Shown: piece after piece, positions 6,843 to 12,844 of the stretch
How positions within the stretch are numbered: position 1 is the stretch's first letter
How the letters are laid out: each line of letters starts with the position of its first letter
From: Chloroflexi bacterium RBG_16_68_14
Lineage (GTDB): Bacteria; Chloroflexota; Dehalococcoidia; DSTF01; RBG-16-68-14
Length of the DNA stretch: 14,027 nucleotides
Assembly (NCBI GenBank): GCA_001796995.1
Contig: MGOB01000053.1
Location: 7,691-21,717 of the forward strand
Direction: 5' to 3'
Program-made: the position numbers and the translations under genes
Notes under the pieces: generated by a model
Told to the model about the DNA's origin: nothing
The model's database searches: none
The model's input: the letters and a program-made list of their open reading frames with translations, nothing else

Positions 6843-6927
6843 CGCCATATCTGGCGAAATAGGGGGTTCCCCTCTCTAGCTATCAGGGATTTCCCTGATG
6901 GAGAGGATGGCGCATTCGGCGTACGAT
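6843..6927 (+). promoter_or_regulatory. Triple-palindrome control region with possible promoter
   Basis: Three inverted repeats follow one another: CGCCA-4-TGGCG (6843-6856), AGGGG-3-CCCCT (6861-6873), and ATCAGGGA-TT-TCCCTGAT (6882-6899, 8+2+8, perfect). The last is enclosed by CCTCTC (6871-6876) and GAGAGG (6901-6906). The second and third share an AGGG...TT..CCCT core. A possible promoter, TGGAGA (6899-6904), 17 nt, TACGAT (6922-6927), follows; with a start near 6934 the third palindrome is centred near -43, a place typical for an activator. GGG/CCC palindromes of this kind suit NarL/LuxR regulators, and one is encoded at 7310. The rest of the 275-nt gap (6706-6980) holds no gene I can support. 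Confidence 0.5.
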
Positions 6928-6980
6928 CCGCCCGTCGGTATCAGAGAGACGAGAGCGGAAGGCCCACGAGGAGCAAGCTC

Positions 6981-7193
6981 ATGGAAGAGCGAGAGATGAC
7001 TCCCTGCATCCATCGATGGGTGCTCGGTGAACCTCGTCGGGGGACGATCAAGGGGGTTTGCCGTCGTTGCGGCGCCCACAGGACATACCCTTCAGGCCTG
7101 GAGCTTCCGGCGGTGCCTCCAGAAGCCGAAGAGCTGGATGTCCGTCTCCCCCTGCTCGTCGCAGCGGCGTCCACCGCGGAAGAAGACGCTTAG
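6981..7193 (+). CDS. Small C-x-H / C-x2-C zinc-binding protein
   Basis: A 70-aa protein starting at ATG 6981, with GAGGAG at 6968-6973 (7-nt spacing); the reading frame is open further upstream but has no RBS there. A compact zinc-finger-like unit lies at residues 9-37: C9-x-H11-W, then G-x-x-x-G-V-C27-x2-C30-G-A-H-R. The spacing resembles small stand-alone proteins of the form C-x-H-x-W...G-x-C-x-x-C-G that I associate with Chloroflexota genomes and phages. The C-terminal half is acidic and low in complexity, probably disordered. It sits between the zinc-ribbon gene and the response regulator, behind a cluster of palindromes, and is probably transcribed separately from the riboswitch gene. 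Function unknown. Confidence 0.75.
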   Translation: MEEREMTPCIHRWVLGEPRRGTIKGVCRRCGAHRTYPSGLELPAVPPEAEELDVRLPLLVAAASTAEEDA

Positions 7194-7309
7194 GTCTAGG
7201 GCTTCGCGTTGGACGGCGCCGCTTTCGACTTGTCAGGAACAGACCGGTATGGTAGCGTCGCCGAAGAGCGAGACAACCGGTCACAATGACTAGCGAAGGA
7301 GCGCGACGC

Positions 7310-8098
7310 ATGCAGTCCAACAACCCCGCCAAATCACTGACGAGCCGAGCCAAGGACGCCGCTGCCCGCCCCGGATGGACCCGGGCCAGCGGTCAGCGCA
7401 TCCGCGTCCTCATCGCGGATGACCACGCCATCCTCCGGCAGGCGCTCCGCCGCCTGCTGGAAGGGCATCCGGAGGTGGAGGTCATCGGCGACGCCGCCAG
7501 CGGCCGCGAGGCGGTAGCGGCGACGGAGAAGCTGATGCCGGACGTGGTGCTGATGGACATGGTGATGCCCGGCCTCACCGGCCTGGAGGCCACCCGCCAG
7601 ATCAGGAAGCGCTTCCCAAAGACCCGCGTCCTCATCCTCACCGGCTACATGGAGGACGAGCAGATCATCTCCGCCCTGCGCGCCGGCGCTTCCGGCTACG
7701 TGGTGAAGCGCTCTGACATGGAGGAGCTGCTGCTGGGCATTCAGGCCGTCCACCGGGGCAACACCTACTTCAGCGCCGCCATCTCCGACGGCGACGCCGT
7801 CAACCAGTACCTCTGGCAGGCGCGGAAGGAGGACAGCAAGGTTGGCTACGAGCTGCTCACCAGCCGCGAGCGAGAGGTGCTCCAGCTCATCGCTGAGGGA
7901 TACTCCAACCAGCGCATCGCCCAGGAGCTCTTCATTAGTGTCAAGACGGTGGAAGCCCACAAGGCGCACATCATGAGCAAGCTGCACGCCCGCAACCGGA
8001 CGGACCTGATCCGCTACGCCCTGCGCAAGGGCCTGGTGGGATTGGACGCGCCACCGGACGTGGTGCAGGAGGATGAGGAGTCGCGGCAGGCGGGCTAA
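7310..8098 (+). CDS. NarL/LuxR-family response regulator
   Basis: A 262-aa DNA-binding response regulator. I choose ATG 7310 because GAAGGAG (7295-7301) is 8 nt before it; the ATG 24 nt upstream has no RBS. About 30 basic, probably disordered residues precede a receiver domain (about 31-150) with the full phosphorylation site: D37-D38, phospho-acceptor D83 in VVLMDMVMPG, T111 in ILTGYMED and K133. A LuxR/GerE helix-turn-helix follows at 184-245 (LTSREREVLQLIAEGYSNQRIA...SVKTVEAHKAHIMSKL). It heads a run of co-directional genes ending in a histidine kinase and a CheY-like protein, so the kinase at 8516 is its likely partner. Targets are unknown; the GGGA/TCCC palindrome at 6882-6899 is a candidate. 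The 116-nt gap before it has no clear sigma-70 promoter. Confidence 0.93.
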   Translation: MQSNNPAKSLTSRAKDAAARPGWTRASGQRIRVLIADDHAILRQALRRLLEGHPEVEVIGDAASGREAVAATEKLMPDVVLMDMVMPGLTGLEATRQIRKRFPKTRVLILTGYMEDEQIISALRAGASGYVVKRSDMEELLLGIQAVHRGNTYFSAAISDGDAVNQYLWQARKEDSKVGYELLTSREREVLQLIAEGYSNQRIAQELFISVKTVEAHKAHIMSKLHARNRTDLIRYALRKGLVGLDAPPDVVQEDEESRQAG

Positions 8099-8140
8099 CG
8101 CCTGACCAACCGAGGCCGCCGCTCGTACGCGAGGCTGAGC

Positions 8141-8443
8141 ATGGAGACCGCCCCCTTCGCCCAAGCGCCCATCCCCGAGGCGAGACCAGCCTCGCTGCGA
8201 GAGGTCTACCTGCGACGCCTGCGGCGCTTGCTCCGCCTCCGCCACCAGCACGAGCAGGAGCTGAACCGGCAGGGGATCCGCCTCCTGAACCACTCGGTCT
8301 TCGCCGCCTATTGCGACTGTCGCGCCATCGGCGTTGGAGAGGAGGCCCGCCAGATCCTGCGCCAAGCGAACGTCGCCCTCCGGCTGAATATGGTGGACGC
8401 CGCGCCAGGGTTTCGGGCTGAGGCCTCTCGACGCTCAGCCTGA
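8141..8443 (+). CDS. Small conserved-looking protein of unknown function in the two-component cluster
   Basis: A 100-aa protein, ATG 8141 with a modest GAGG 6 nt upstream. It follows the response regulator by 42 nt and precedes the kinase by 72 nt on the same strand. Residues 18-36 are strongly basic and helical (LREVYLRRLRRLLRLRHQH). They are followed by a distinctive stretch, ELNRQGIRLLNHSVFAAYCDC (residues 39-59), which has a C-x-C pair. The tail is Ala/Arg rich. There is no signal peptide or membrane helix. I do not recognise a named family, though the LLxxSxFAAYCDC pattern looks like a real conserved motif rather than chance coding. Its place suggests an accessory role in signalling. Confidence 0.68.
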   Translation: METAPFAQAPIPEARPASLREVYLRRLRRLLRLRHQHEQELNRQGIRLLNHSVFAAYCDCRAIGVGEEARQILRQANVALRLNMVDAAPGFRAEASRRSA

Positions 8444-8515
8444 AGGAGCCGGCCCGAAGCCTAAGGCGGCAGACCGGCGACCTGGGCGAAGGGAGCCCGC
8501 AAGACGCAACCACCC

Positions 8516-9790
8516 ATGACCAGCAGAGCTACCGCATCCGGCCCCGGCCTGCTAGGCCAGGAGACCGGCCAGGTGTTGCTCCGGATGGCCGCCCAGGAGC
8601 GGGCGCTCCGCCGCGGCGCCCTCCGGATCTTCGCCGAGACGGAGGAGGGTGCGCTGCTGCGGGTGGCCCTGGACGTCGTGTCGTCGCTCCTGCGGGTGGA
8701 TGTGGTCGCCCTGTACCTCCCCGCCGACGGGTCAGGCGGGCCCTCCTGCCGCGCCGTATGGCGCCAGGGTAGCTCCCGGCTGCTGCCGCCCAACGAAACG
8801 CCTGTGGACCTGCTGGCCGCCGATGTCCTGCGCCGGCGGGCGCCGCGCCTGTGCGGTCCCTGGTCGCCGGCCGGCGGCGCGCAGTGTGTATCGGCGCTGG
8901 CGGTGCCTCTCGAGTTCCAGGGGACAGCCCTGGGCGTCCTCATCGTGGGACGCCGCACGCCTGACCCGTTCCGGGACGACCACATCTCGCTGGTCTGCGC
9001 CGCCGGGCAACAGCTAGCCCTGGCTCTGCTGCGGCTTCGCGCCGCCGAGCGGCTGCGGACCGAGCTCGTCTCCATGGCCTGTCACGAGATCCGCACGCCC
9101 CTCTCCGCCCTGCAGGGCTTCACGGAGCTCATGCTCTCGCGGGACGTGCCGCCCAGCGACCAGCGGGACTGGCTCAACCTTATGCACCAGGAGGCGGTAC
9201 GGCTGGCCACCCTCGTCGAAGAGATGCTGGACATGACTCGTGTCGAGTCGGGAACGGTGCGGCTGAACGTGGCGCTGGTCCAGGTGTGCGAGGTGGCCGC
9301 TCGCGTGGTTCGGCTCCTCGACGGCGACGGCCGGCGGGTGCACCTCGTGATCGAACGGGCGCCCACCGTGCTGGCCGACGGCGACAAGCTGGCCCAGGTA
9401 GTGACCAACCTGCTGCGCAACGCCCTCGACTACTCGCCGCCGGAGCGGGCGGTGGAGGTGGAGGTGGCCCGTCGCTGCCTGGGGACGGAAGGGGGAGAGG
9501 CCGGAACCGATGCCGCTCACGACTGCCGTCCTGCGGTCAGCGTGGCCGTGCGGGACGAGGGCATCGGCATGATGCCGGAGGAGCTGGGCCGGGCCTTCCA
9601 GCCCTTCTTCCGGGCCGGCGCGTCGCGCGAGCTGCTACCGGAAGGGAGCGGGTTGGGGCTGGCCATCGCCAAAGCCATCGTGGAGCGGCACCGGGGCCGC
9701 CTCTGGGCCCACAGCCAGCCCGGTCAGGGCAGCACCTTCGGGTTCTGCCTGCCCGCCCAGGCGCCGCCTCCAGCGGAGGGAGCAGCCTGA
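8516..9790 (+). CDS. Soluble GAF-domain sensor histidine kinase
   Basis: A 424-aa cytoplasmic kinase with no membrane segments. A GAF-like sensor domain spans about residues 40-175, with cysteines at 78, 113, 124 and 161 that could take part in ligand or redox sensing. HisKA follows with phospho-acceptor H190 in MACHEIRTPLSALQGF. The HATPase domain has the N box (N302 in NLLRNALDYSP), the D box (D347-E-G-I-G) and the G box (GSGLGLAIAKAI, 377-388), so it should be active. The start is uncertain: ATG 8516 has no clear RBS, while an in-frame GTG at 8573 has AGGAGA 8 nt upstream and would remove only 19 poorly structured residues. The stop TGA shares its A with the ATG of the next gene, so kinase and receiver are translationally coupled. 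Confidence 0.92.
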   Translation: MTSRATASGPGLLGQETGQVLLRMAAQERALRRGALRIFAETEEGALLRVALDVVSSLLRVDVVALYLPADGSGGPSCRAVWRQGSSRLLPPNETPVDLLAADVLRRRAPRLCGPWSPAGGAQCVSALAVPLEFQGTALGVLIVGRRTPDPFRDDHISLVCAAGQQLALALLRLRAAERLRTELVSMACHEIRTPLSALQGFTELMLSRDVPPSDQRDWLNLMHQEAVRLATLVEEMLDMTRVESGTVRLNVALVQVCEVAARVVRLLDGDGRRVHLVIERAPTVLADGDKLAQVVTNLLRNALDYSPPERAVEVEVARRCLGTEGGEAGTDAAHDCRPAVSVAVRDEGIGMMPEELGRAFQPFFRAGASRELLPEGSGLGLAIAKAIVERHRGRLWAHSQPGQGSTFGFCLPAQAPPPAEGAA

Positions 9791-10176
9791 TGCCTACCAT
9801 CCTGGTGGTGGACGACGAGCCCACCATCCGCCTCCTCGTCCGGGCGGCGCTGGAGGGGACGGGTTACCGGCTGGTGGAAGCGAGCGACGGCTTCAGCGCC
9901 CTCCAGATGGCGCGCAGCGAGCATCCCGACCTCATCCTCCTGGACATCGCTCTGCCACGCCTGAGCGGCCTGGAGGTCTGCCGCCGGCTGAAGGAAGACC
10001 CTGCCACCGTTGCCACGCCCGTGCTCTTCCTCACCGGGTTCGCCCAGCAGGCGGAGCGCCGGGCGGCGGACGCCGCAGGCGGGCAGGGGTTCATCGCGAA
10101 GCCCTTTAGCCCCGCCGCCCTCGTCCGGCAGATCGCCGATACGTTGCGCTCGCGGGCCACGCTGGCCTCCCGCTGA
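9790..10176 (+). CDS. CheY-like stand-alone receiver
   Basis: A 128-aa single receiver domain with no output domain. The phosphorylation site is complete: D8-D9, phospho-acceptor D52 in LILLDIALPRLSG, T82 in LFLTGF and K104 in FIAKPF. The start ATG overlaps the kinase stop by 1 nt (TGATG) and is served by GGAGGG at 9775-9780, inside the kinase gene. Such orphan receivers act as phosphate shuttles or sinks, or regulate by protein contact. With a NarL-type regulator in the same cluster, the kinase probably serves two receivers. No terminator is visible in the 190-nt gap that follows. Confidence 0.92.
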   Translation: MPTILVVDDEPTIRLLVRAALEGTGYRLVEASDGFSALQMARSEHPDLILLDIALPRLSGLEVCRRLKEDPATVATPVLFLTGFAQQAERRAADAAGGQGFIAKPFSPAALVRQIADTLRSRATLASR

Positions 10177-10217
10177 CAGCCTCGCCACTCCCTTCCACTT
10201 TTTCGGCGTACGACCCC

Positions 10218-10244
10218 TCACGTCCCCCTGTCTCCTGCCGATAA
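10218..10244 (+). promoter_or_regulatory. Sigma-28 (FliA/WhiG)-type promoter before csrA
   Basis: GCCGATAA at 10237-10244 is the exact sigma-28 -10 consensus. At the canonical 11-nt spacing the -35 octamer is TCACGTCC (10218-10225), matching TAAAGTTT at 4 of 8 positions. Transcription would start near 10251, giving a leader of about 115 nt. A FliA/WhiG-type sigma factor is encoded at 11751-12575. The -10 is striking; the weak -35 leaves the call uncertain. Confidence 0.52.
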
Positions 10245-10252
10245 CTCTTTTG

Positions 10253-10348
10253 CAGGGATGGAGCGACAGGAGCCTGAGCTCCCGTCGCCCGCAGCCTGTT
10301 GCACGGTCGCCGCTCAGGATGCAGCGCTTCGGCTCCCGTGCGGCGCTG
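10253..10348 (+). promoter_or_regulatory. csrA leader with hairpins and CsrA-box-like sites
   Basis: The leader begins with CAGGGATG (10253-10260), an exact match to the CARGGAUG core of the CsrA consensus. A long hairpin follows: GCGAC (10263-10267) with GTCGC (10284-10288) and GGAGC (10269-10273) with GCTCC (10278-10282), one A-C mismatch between them, loop CTGA. A second GGATG lies at 10318-10322, and a further stem pairs CAGCGC (10322-10327) with GCGCTG (10343-10348). The RBS AAGGAG (10355-10360) also holds a GGA. Several GGA sites including the RBS are typical of csrA autoregulation. Structures are seen; binding is inferred. Confidence 0.5.
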
Positions 10349-10366
10349 AGAGGCAAGGAGAGGCAG

Positions 10367-10630
10367 ATGCTCATTCTCACACGGAAGATCGACCAGGGAA
10401 TCGTCATCTCAGGGAACATTCTGGTGCGCGTGCTTGGCGTGGAACGCGATCGCGTGAAGATCGGTATCTCCGCCCCGCTGGAGGTCACCGTGCTCCGCCA
10501 GGAGCTGCTGGAGCGCGAGGGGGAGGGTCAGCCCGCGAAGGCGGAGAAGTGGAACCGAAATAAGGAGGCCTCCGACCCGGCCCCGTCGGCCGTCAGCGCT
10601 CAGGAAGAACCACCGGCGAAGAAGAGCTAG
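10367..10630 (+). CDS. csrA: Carbon storage regulator CsrA
   Basis: Post-transcriptional RNA-binding regulator that dimerises and binds GGA-containing hairpins near ribosome binding sites. The 87-aa protein opens with MLILTRKIDQGIVI and continues through VRVLGVERDRVKIGISAPLEVTVLRQEL, covering the whole CsrA fold. The RNA-contact residues L4, R6 and R44 are in place. Residues 52-87 form an unusual hydrophilic tail (Glu, Lys, Pro, Ala) beyond the roughly 60-residue core, probably disordered. ATG 10367 has AAGGAG 6 nt upstream. In Gram-positive and Chloroflexota-like bacteria csrA usually sits in flagellar operons with fliW and hag; none is visible here. Its stop codon overlaps the stop of the convergent gene inside a shared CTAG. 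Confidence 0.95.
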   Translation: MLILTRKIDQGIVISGNILVRVLGVERDRVKIGISAPLEVTVLRQELLEREGEGQPAKAEKWNRNKEASDPAPSAVSAQEEPPAKKS

Positions 10631-11670
10631 CGAGCGACTACCGCCAGCGGCGGCCTTCGACCGGCCGTCCGAGCGGTTCTGCCGCCGCCCTCGATCACCC
10701 TGAGGCGCGGCGGCTCTGCTTCTGCCCACCCGAACACAGGCCGGGGCACCTCTATCGGCTCCTCGAAGCTCATAGACTGGCGCGCCGCCCACCAGAGTGC
10801 GGCCACCCGCGCCCAGCGGTCGCCGTTGGCCGGCGAACGGTCAGCCGCCGCCACAGCGCTGAGAAAGCGATTCACCTCTTCCACCACGAAGTCGTGGCCG
10901 GCTGCGGCCACCATCCGCTCTCCCCGGCCCTCGCCCGACGGTGCCGCGGCAGGCGCTTCCACCGAGAAATCCTGCTCACCGCCGCCCACGATGCGCAGGG
11001 AAGCGACAGGGCCCAGGTCGTCCAGGATCATGGTACGGTCCGCGGTGACGGCCACCACCTGGCGGGCGCTGGTCGCCTCCGCCAGACTGACCGTGCACTG
11101 CACCAGGGGGCCCTCGCTGTACTGGAGGATGAGGAAGGCGGCGCACACGTCGCCTACCTCGTCTCGACGGCCGGCGGCGGCGGTCACATAGCGTGGTTCG
11201 CCGTCCAGCAGCGCCTCACAGATCGCCAGCTCCTCGGTGGCCAGCTCGTCGATGCGGACCAGGCCATCGTGCTGGGCCAGGCAGAGGGTGCGCAGGTAGA
11301 CGGGACGCCAGAAGGGCTCTCTCCCCGCCAGCAGGCGGCGGAGGAAGGCGAAGCCAGGCCGGTACTGGAACGGCTCCACGAAGCGCAGGAGACGCTCCTG
11401 ACGCCGGCTCAGCTCGTTCAGGGTGGCGGCCTGCCACGGGTTGAGAGTAAAGGGCGCAGCATAGAGCACAGAGACGCGGGCCAGCAGCGCCTCCTTCGCC
11501 CGCGTGAAGGGGTCGCTGACGCCGGGGGCGAGCACGAGGGCATCGATCTCGCCTGCGAGCTGCTGGGGCAGCGGGCGCAGATCGGCGCGCTCTCGCAGGG
11601 CGGAAGTCCAGCGCTCCGCCTGGTCGCCCTCACCCAACAGGGCCACACGCAGGGAACAACGGTCGCTCAT
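10627..11670 (-). CDS. Degenerate Gfo/Idh/MocA-like protein
   Basis: A 347-aa protein with the outline of a Gfo/Idh/MocA dehydrogenase but lacking key residues. The N terminus (LRVALLGEGDQAERW) resembles the nucleotide-binding strand and loop but as GEGDQA, not GxGxxG. Where the family has EKP there is YAAPFTLNP, so the active-site lysine is missing. The GLVRIDELATEELAICEALL segment corresponds to the G-G-x-x-x-D-x-x-x-H-x-x-D region but has glutamate in place of the histidine. The LQYSEGPLVQCTVSL and TADRTMILDDLG strands match the C-terminal sheet domain. The protein is probably not a working dehydrogenase and may bind a ligand or regulate. The start ATG 11670 has no RBS; a TATGCT 6 nt upstream hints at a leaderless message. 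It converges on csrA with a 4-nt overlap. Confidence 0.72.
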   Translation of the reverse strand: MSDRCSLRVALLGEGDQAERWTSALRERADLRPLPQQLAGEIDALVLAPGVSDPFTRAKEALLARVSVLYAAPFTLNPWQAATLNELSRRQERLLRFVEPFQYRPGFAFLRRLLAGREPFWRPVYLRTLCLAQHDGLVRIDELATEELAICEALLDGEPRYVTAAAGRRDEVGDVCAAFLILQYSEGPLVQCTVSLAEATSARQVVAVTADRTMILDDLGPVASLRIVGGGEQDFSVEAPAAAPSGEGRGERMVAAAGHDFVVEEVNRFLSAVAAADRSPANGDRWARVAALWWAARQSMSFEEPIEVPRPVFGWAEAEPPRLRVIEGGGRTARTAGRRPPLAVVAR

Positions 11671-11676
11671 AGGGGC

Positions 11677-11682
11677 AGCATA
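11677..11682 (-). promoter_or_regulatory. Possible -10 box giving a leaderless transcript
   Basis: On the minus strand TATGCT ends 6 nt before the ATG of the degenerate Gfo/Idh-like gene, and no Shine-Dalgarno sequence lies between. This would place transcription start at or next to the A of ATG. No convincing -35 is seen, so the call is weak. The 80-nt gap 11671-11750 also follows the sigma factor stop and shows no good terminator. Confidence 0.27.
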
Positions 11683-11750
11683 GCGTGCCTTGGGGGGGAT
11701 GACCTTTGGGGAAAGACCTCAGTTGGGATGGCGGGCGCCCCGATTTTCGG

Positions 11751-12575
11751 CTACGCGGCGTCCCTGAGCTCTTCGGTGAGGACGGTACGGAGGCGGCGGA
11801 TGGCCCGGTGGCGGAGCTGGGACGCTCGCGACTCGGAGATGCCCAGCGCCTTGCCGATGCTCTTCAGGGAATGGGAGCGCATGTAGTAGAGGCGGACGAT
11901 GGTGCGCTCCCGTTCCGGGAGCTGCTCTACCGCCTCATGCAGCATGTGCTGGATCATCGTGTCCTGCGCCATCGAGTCGGGGTCGACGCCGGGGTCGTCG
12001 TCAGCCATCTCCCAGAGCTTTTCGGTGTTGCCGCTGACCGCCGTCTCCGCCAGGCCATCCAGCGAGACGACGCGAATGTTGCTGGTGCGCAGCGTGGCGA
12101 GGAACTCCGGCTTGGAGAGGCCCATCTGCTCTGCCAGCTCCGCCTTGGTCGGGGAGCGGCCCAAGCGCGCGTGGAGAGCGGCGCTCGCATGTTCGACATC
12201 GCTGGCGAACTTCTGAAGGGAACGGGGCAGGGGGTGGGCGGACCGCAGCGCGTCCAAGATGGCGCCGCGGATGCGAGGCAGGGCATAGGTGGAGAACTTG
12301 GCGCCGCGTTCGGGGTCGAAGGAGTGGTACGCCTCAATCAGCCCCTGGACGCCGAAGCTGACCATGTCTTCGTACTGGAGGATGCCGGCGCTGGAAGAGC
12401 CGACGGCGATGCGGTTCACCGCATGACGGACCAGCGGCATGTAGTCTTGAACGAGCTGAGTCAGATCGTTCGTGAGGCGGCGCGTTTGGTCGTTGTCTTG
12501 CTGCTCTCGCCGCGGCCCAGCCGAGCGCCGGGAACCGCTACCAGGTGATGTGCTCCGACCGTTGGAACGGGGCAA
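11751..12575 (-). CDS. FliA/WhiG-family alternative sigma factor
   Basis: A 274-aa sigma-70-family group 3 factor. Region 2 (about residues 41-113) contains LVQDYMPLVRHAVNRIA, then QYEDMVSFGVQGLIEA and FDPERGAKFSTYALPRIRGAILD, which closely follow the FliA signature. Region 3 is at about 118-172 (LGRSPTKAELAEQMGLS) and region 4 at about 214-267 (LPERERTIVRLYYMRSHSLKSIGKALGISESRASQLRHRAIRRLR). The factor should recognise TAAA/GCCGATAA-type promoters, and one such -10 lies before csrA. The start is TTG at 12575 with GGAGGT 5 nt upstream. About 35 basic, disordered residues precede region 2. No FlgM-like anti-sigma factor or flagellar gene is adjacent, so motility, sporulation-like or stress control cannot be separated. 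Confidence 0.92.
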   Translation of the reverse strand: MPRSNGRSTSPGSGSRRSAGPRREQQDNDQTRRLTNDLTQLVQDYMPLVRHAVNRIAVGSSSAGILQYEDMVSFGVQGLIEAYHSFDPERGAKFSTYALPRIRGAILDALRSAHPLPRSLQKFASDVEHASAALHARLGRSPTKAELAEQMGLSKPEFLATLRTSNIRVVSLDGLAETAVSGNTEKLWEMADDDPGVDPDSMAQDTMIQHMLHEAVEQLPERERTIVRLYYMRSHSLKSIGKALGISESRASQLRHRAIRRLRTVLTEELRDAA

Positions 12576-12834
12576 GCAGCACCTCCGGAACTGACTGTCG
12601 CCGGGCGTGCGGCCCGACCACAGACACGATCTCCGACATGACCAGTATCGGGGCAGCCAGACGCCAGACCTATGCGGAGAATCCCCAAGCCCAACGGCGA
12701 TCGGGCCTGAGAATCAGCAAATTTTTGCCTACATCTAGAGGGAGATGGGGAAGGACCGCGTTGGGAGCTCCTGGCCGGCGCTCGTTTGCGCCCCACCGCC
12801 GCCTGTCGCAGAATGGGGAGGCACGGAGAGCCGG
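12576..12834. promoter_or_regulatory. Divergent intergenic region between sigma factor and zinc protein genes
   Basis: About 260 nt separate the divergent genes. It contains a perfect inverted repeat GCAAA-TT-TTTGC (12717-12728) in an A/T-rich patch that stands out from the surroundings. On the minus strand AAAAATTT (12726-12719) followed 13 nt later by CCCGATCG (12705-12698) is a loose sigma-28-like arrangement that could give autoregulation of the sigma gene; the spacing is 2 nt too long. No good TTGACA/TATAAT pair was found for either gene, and no small gene. Confidence 0.3.
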
Positions 12835-12844
12835 GTGGCGCAGG

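Noticed and set aside
6729..6980. In-frame N-terminal extension of the 70-aa zinc protein
   Set aside because: The extension covers the stem-loop at 6737-6764 and the palindrome cluster, has no RBS and has unprotein-like composition.
7334..8365. Open frame of 343 codons antisense to the response regulator
   Set aside because: It mirrors a clear receiver-HTH gene and shows no family motif; it is a by-product of third-position GC bias.
10133..10142. GCCGATAC inside the CheY-like gene as a second sigma-28 -10 box
   Set aside because: It is coding sequence (residues IADT), has no -35 partner and is too far from csrA.
10894..11886. 330-codon frame on the plus strand opposite the degenerate dehydrogenase
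   Set aside because: It runs through two opposite-strand genes and the gap between them, with no motifs or RBS.
12641..12672. TAGG-N16-CCCGATAC on the minus strand as a sigma-28 promoter of the sigma gene
   Set aside because: The -35 matches only two of four bases and the spacing is off; too weak to list as a site.
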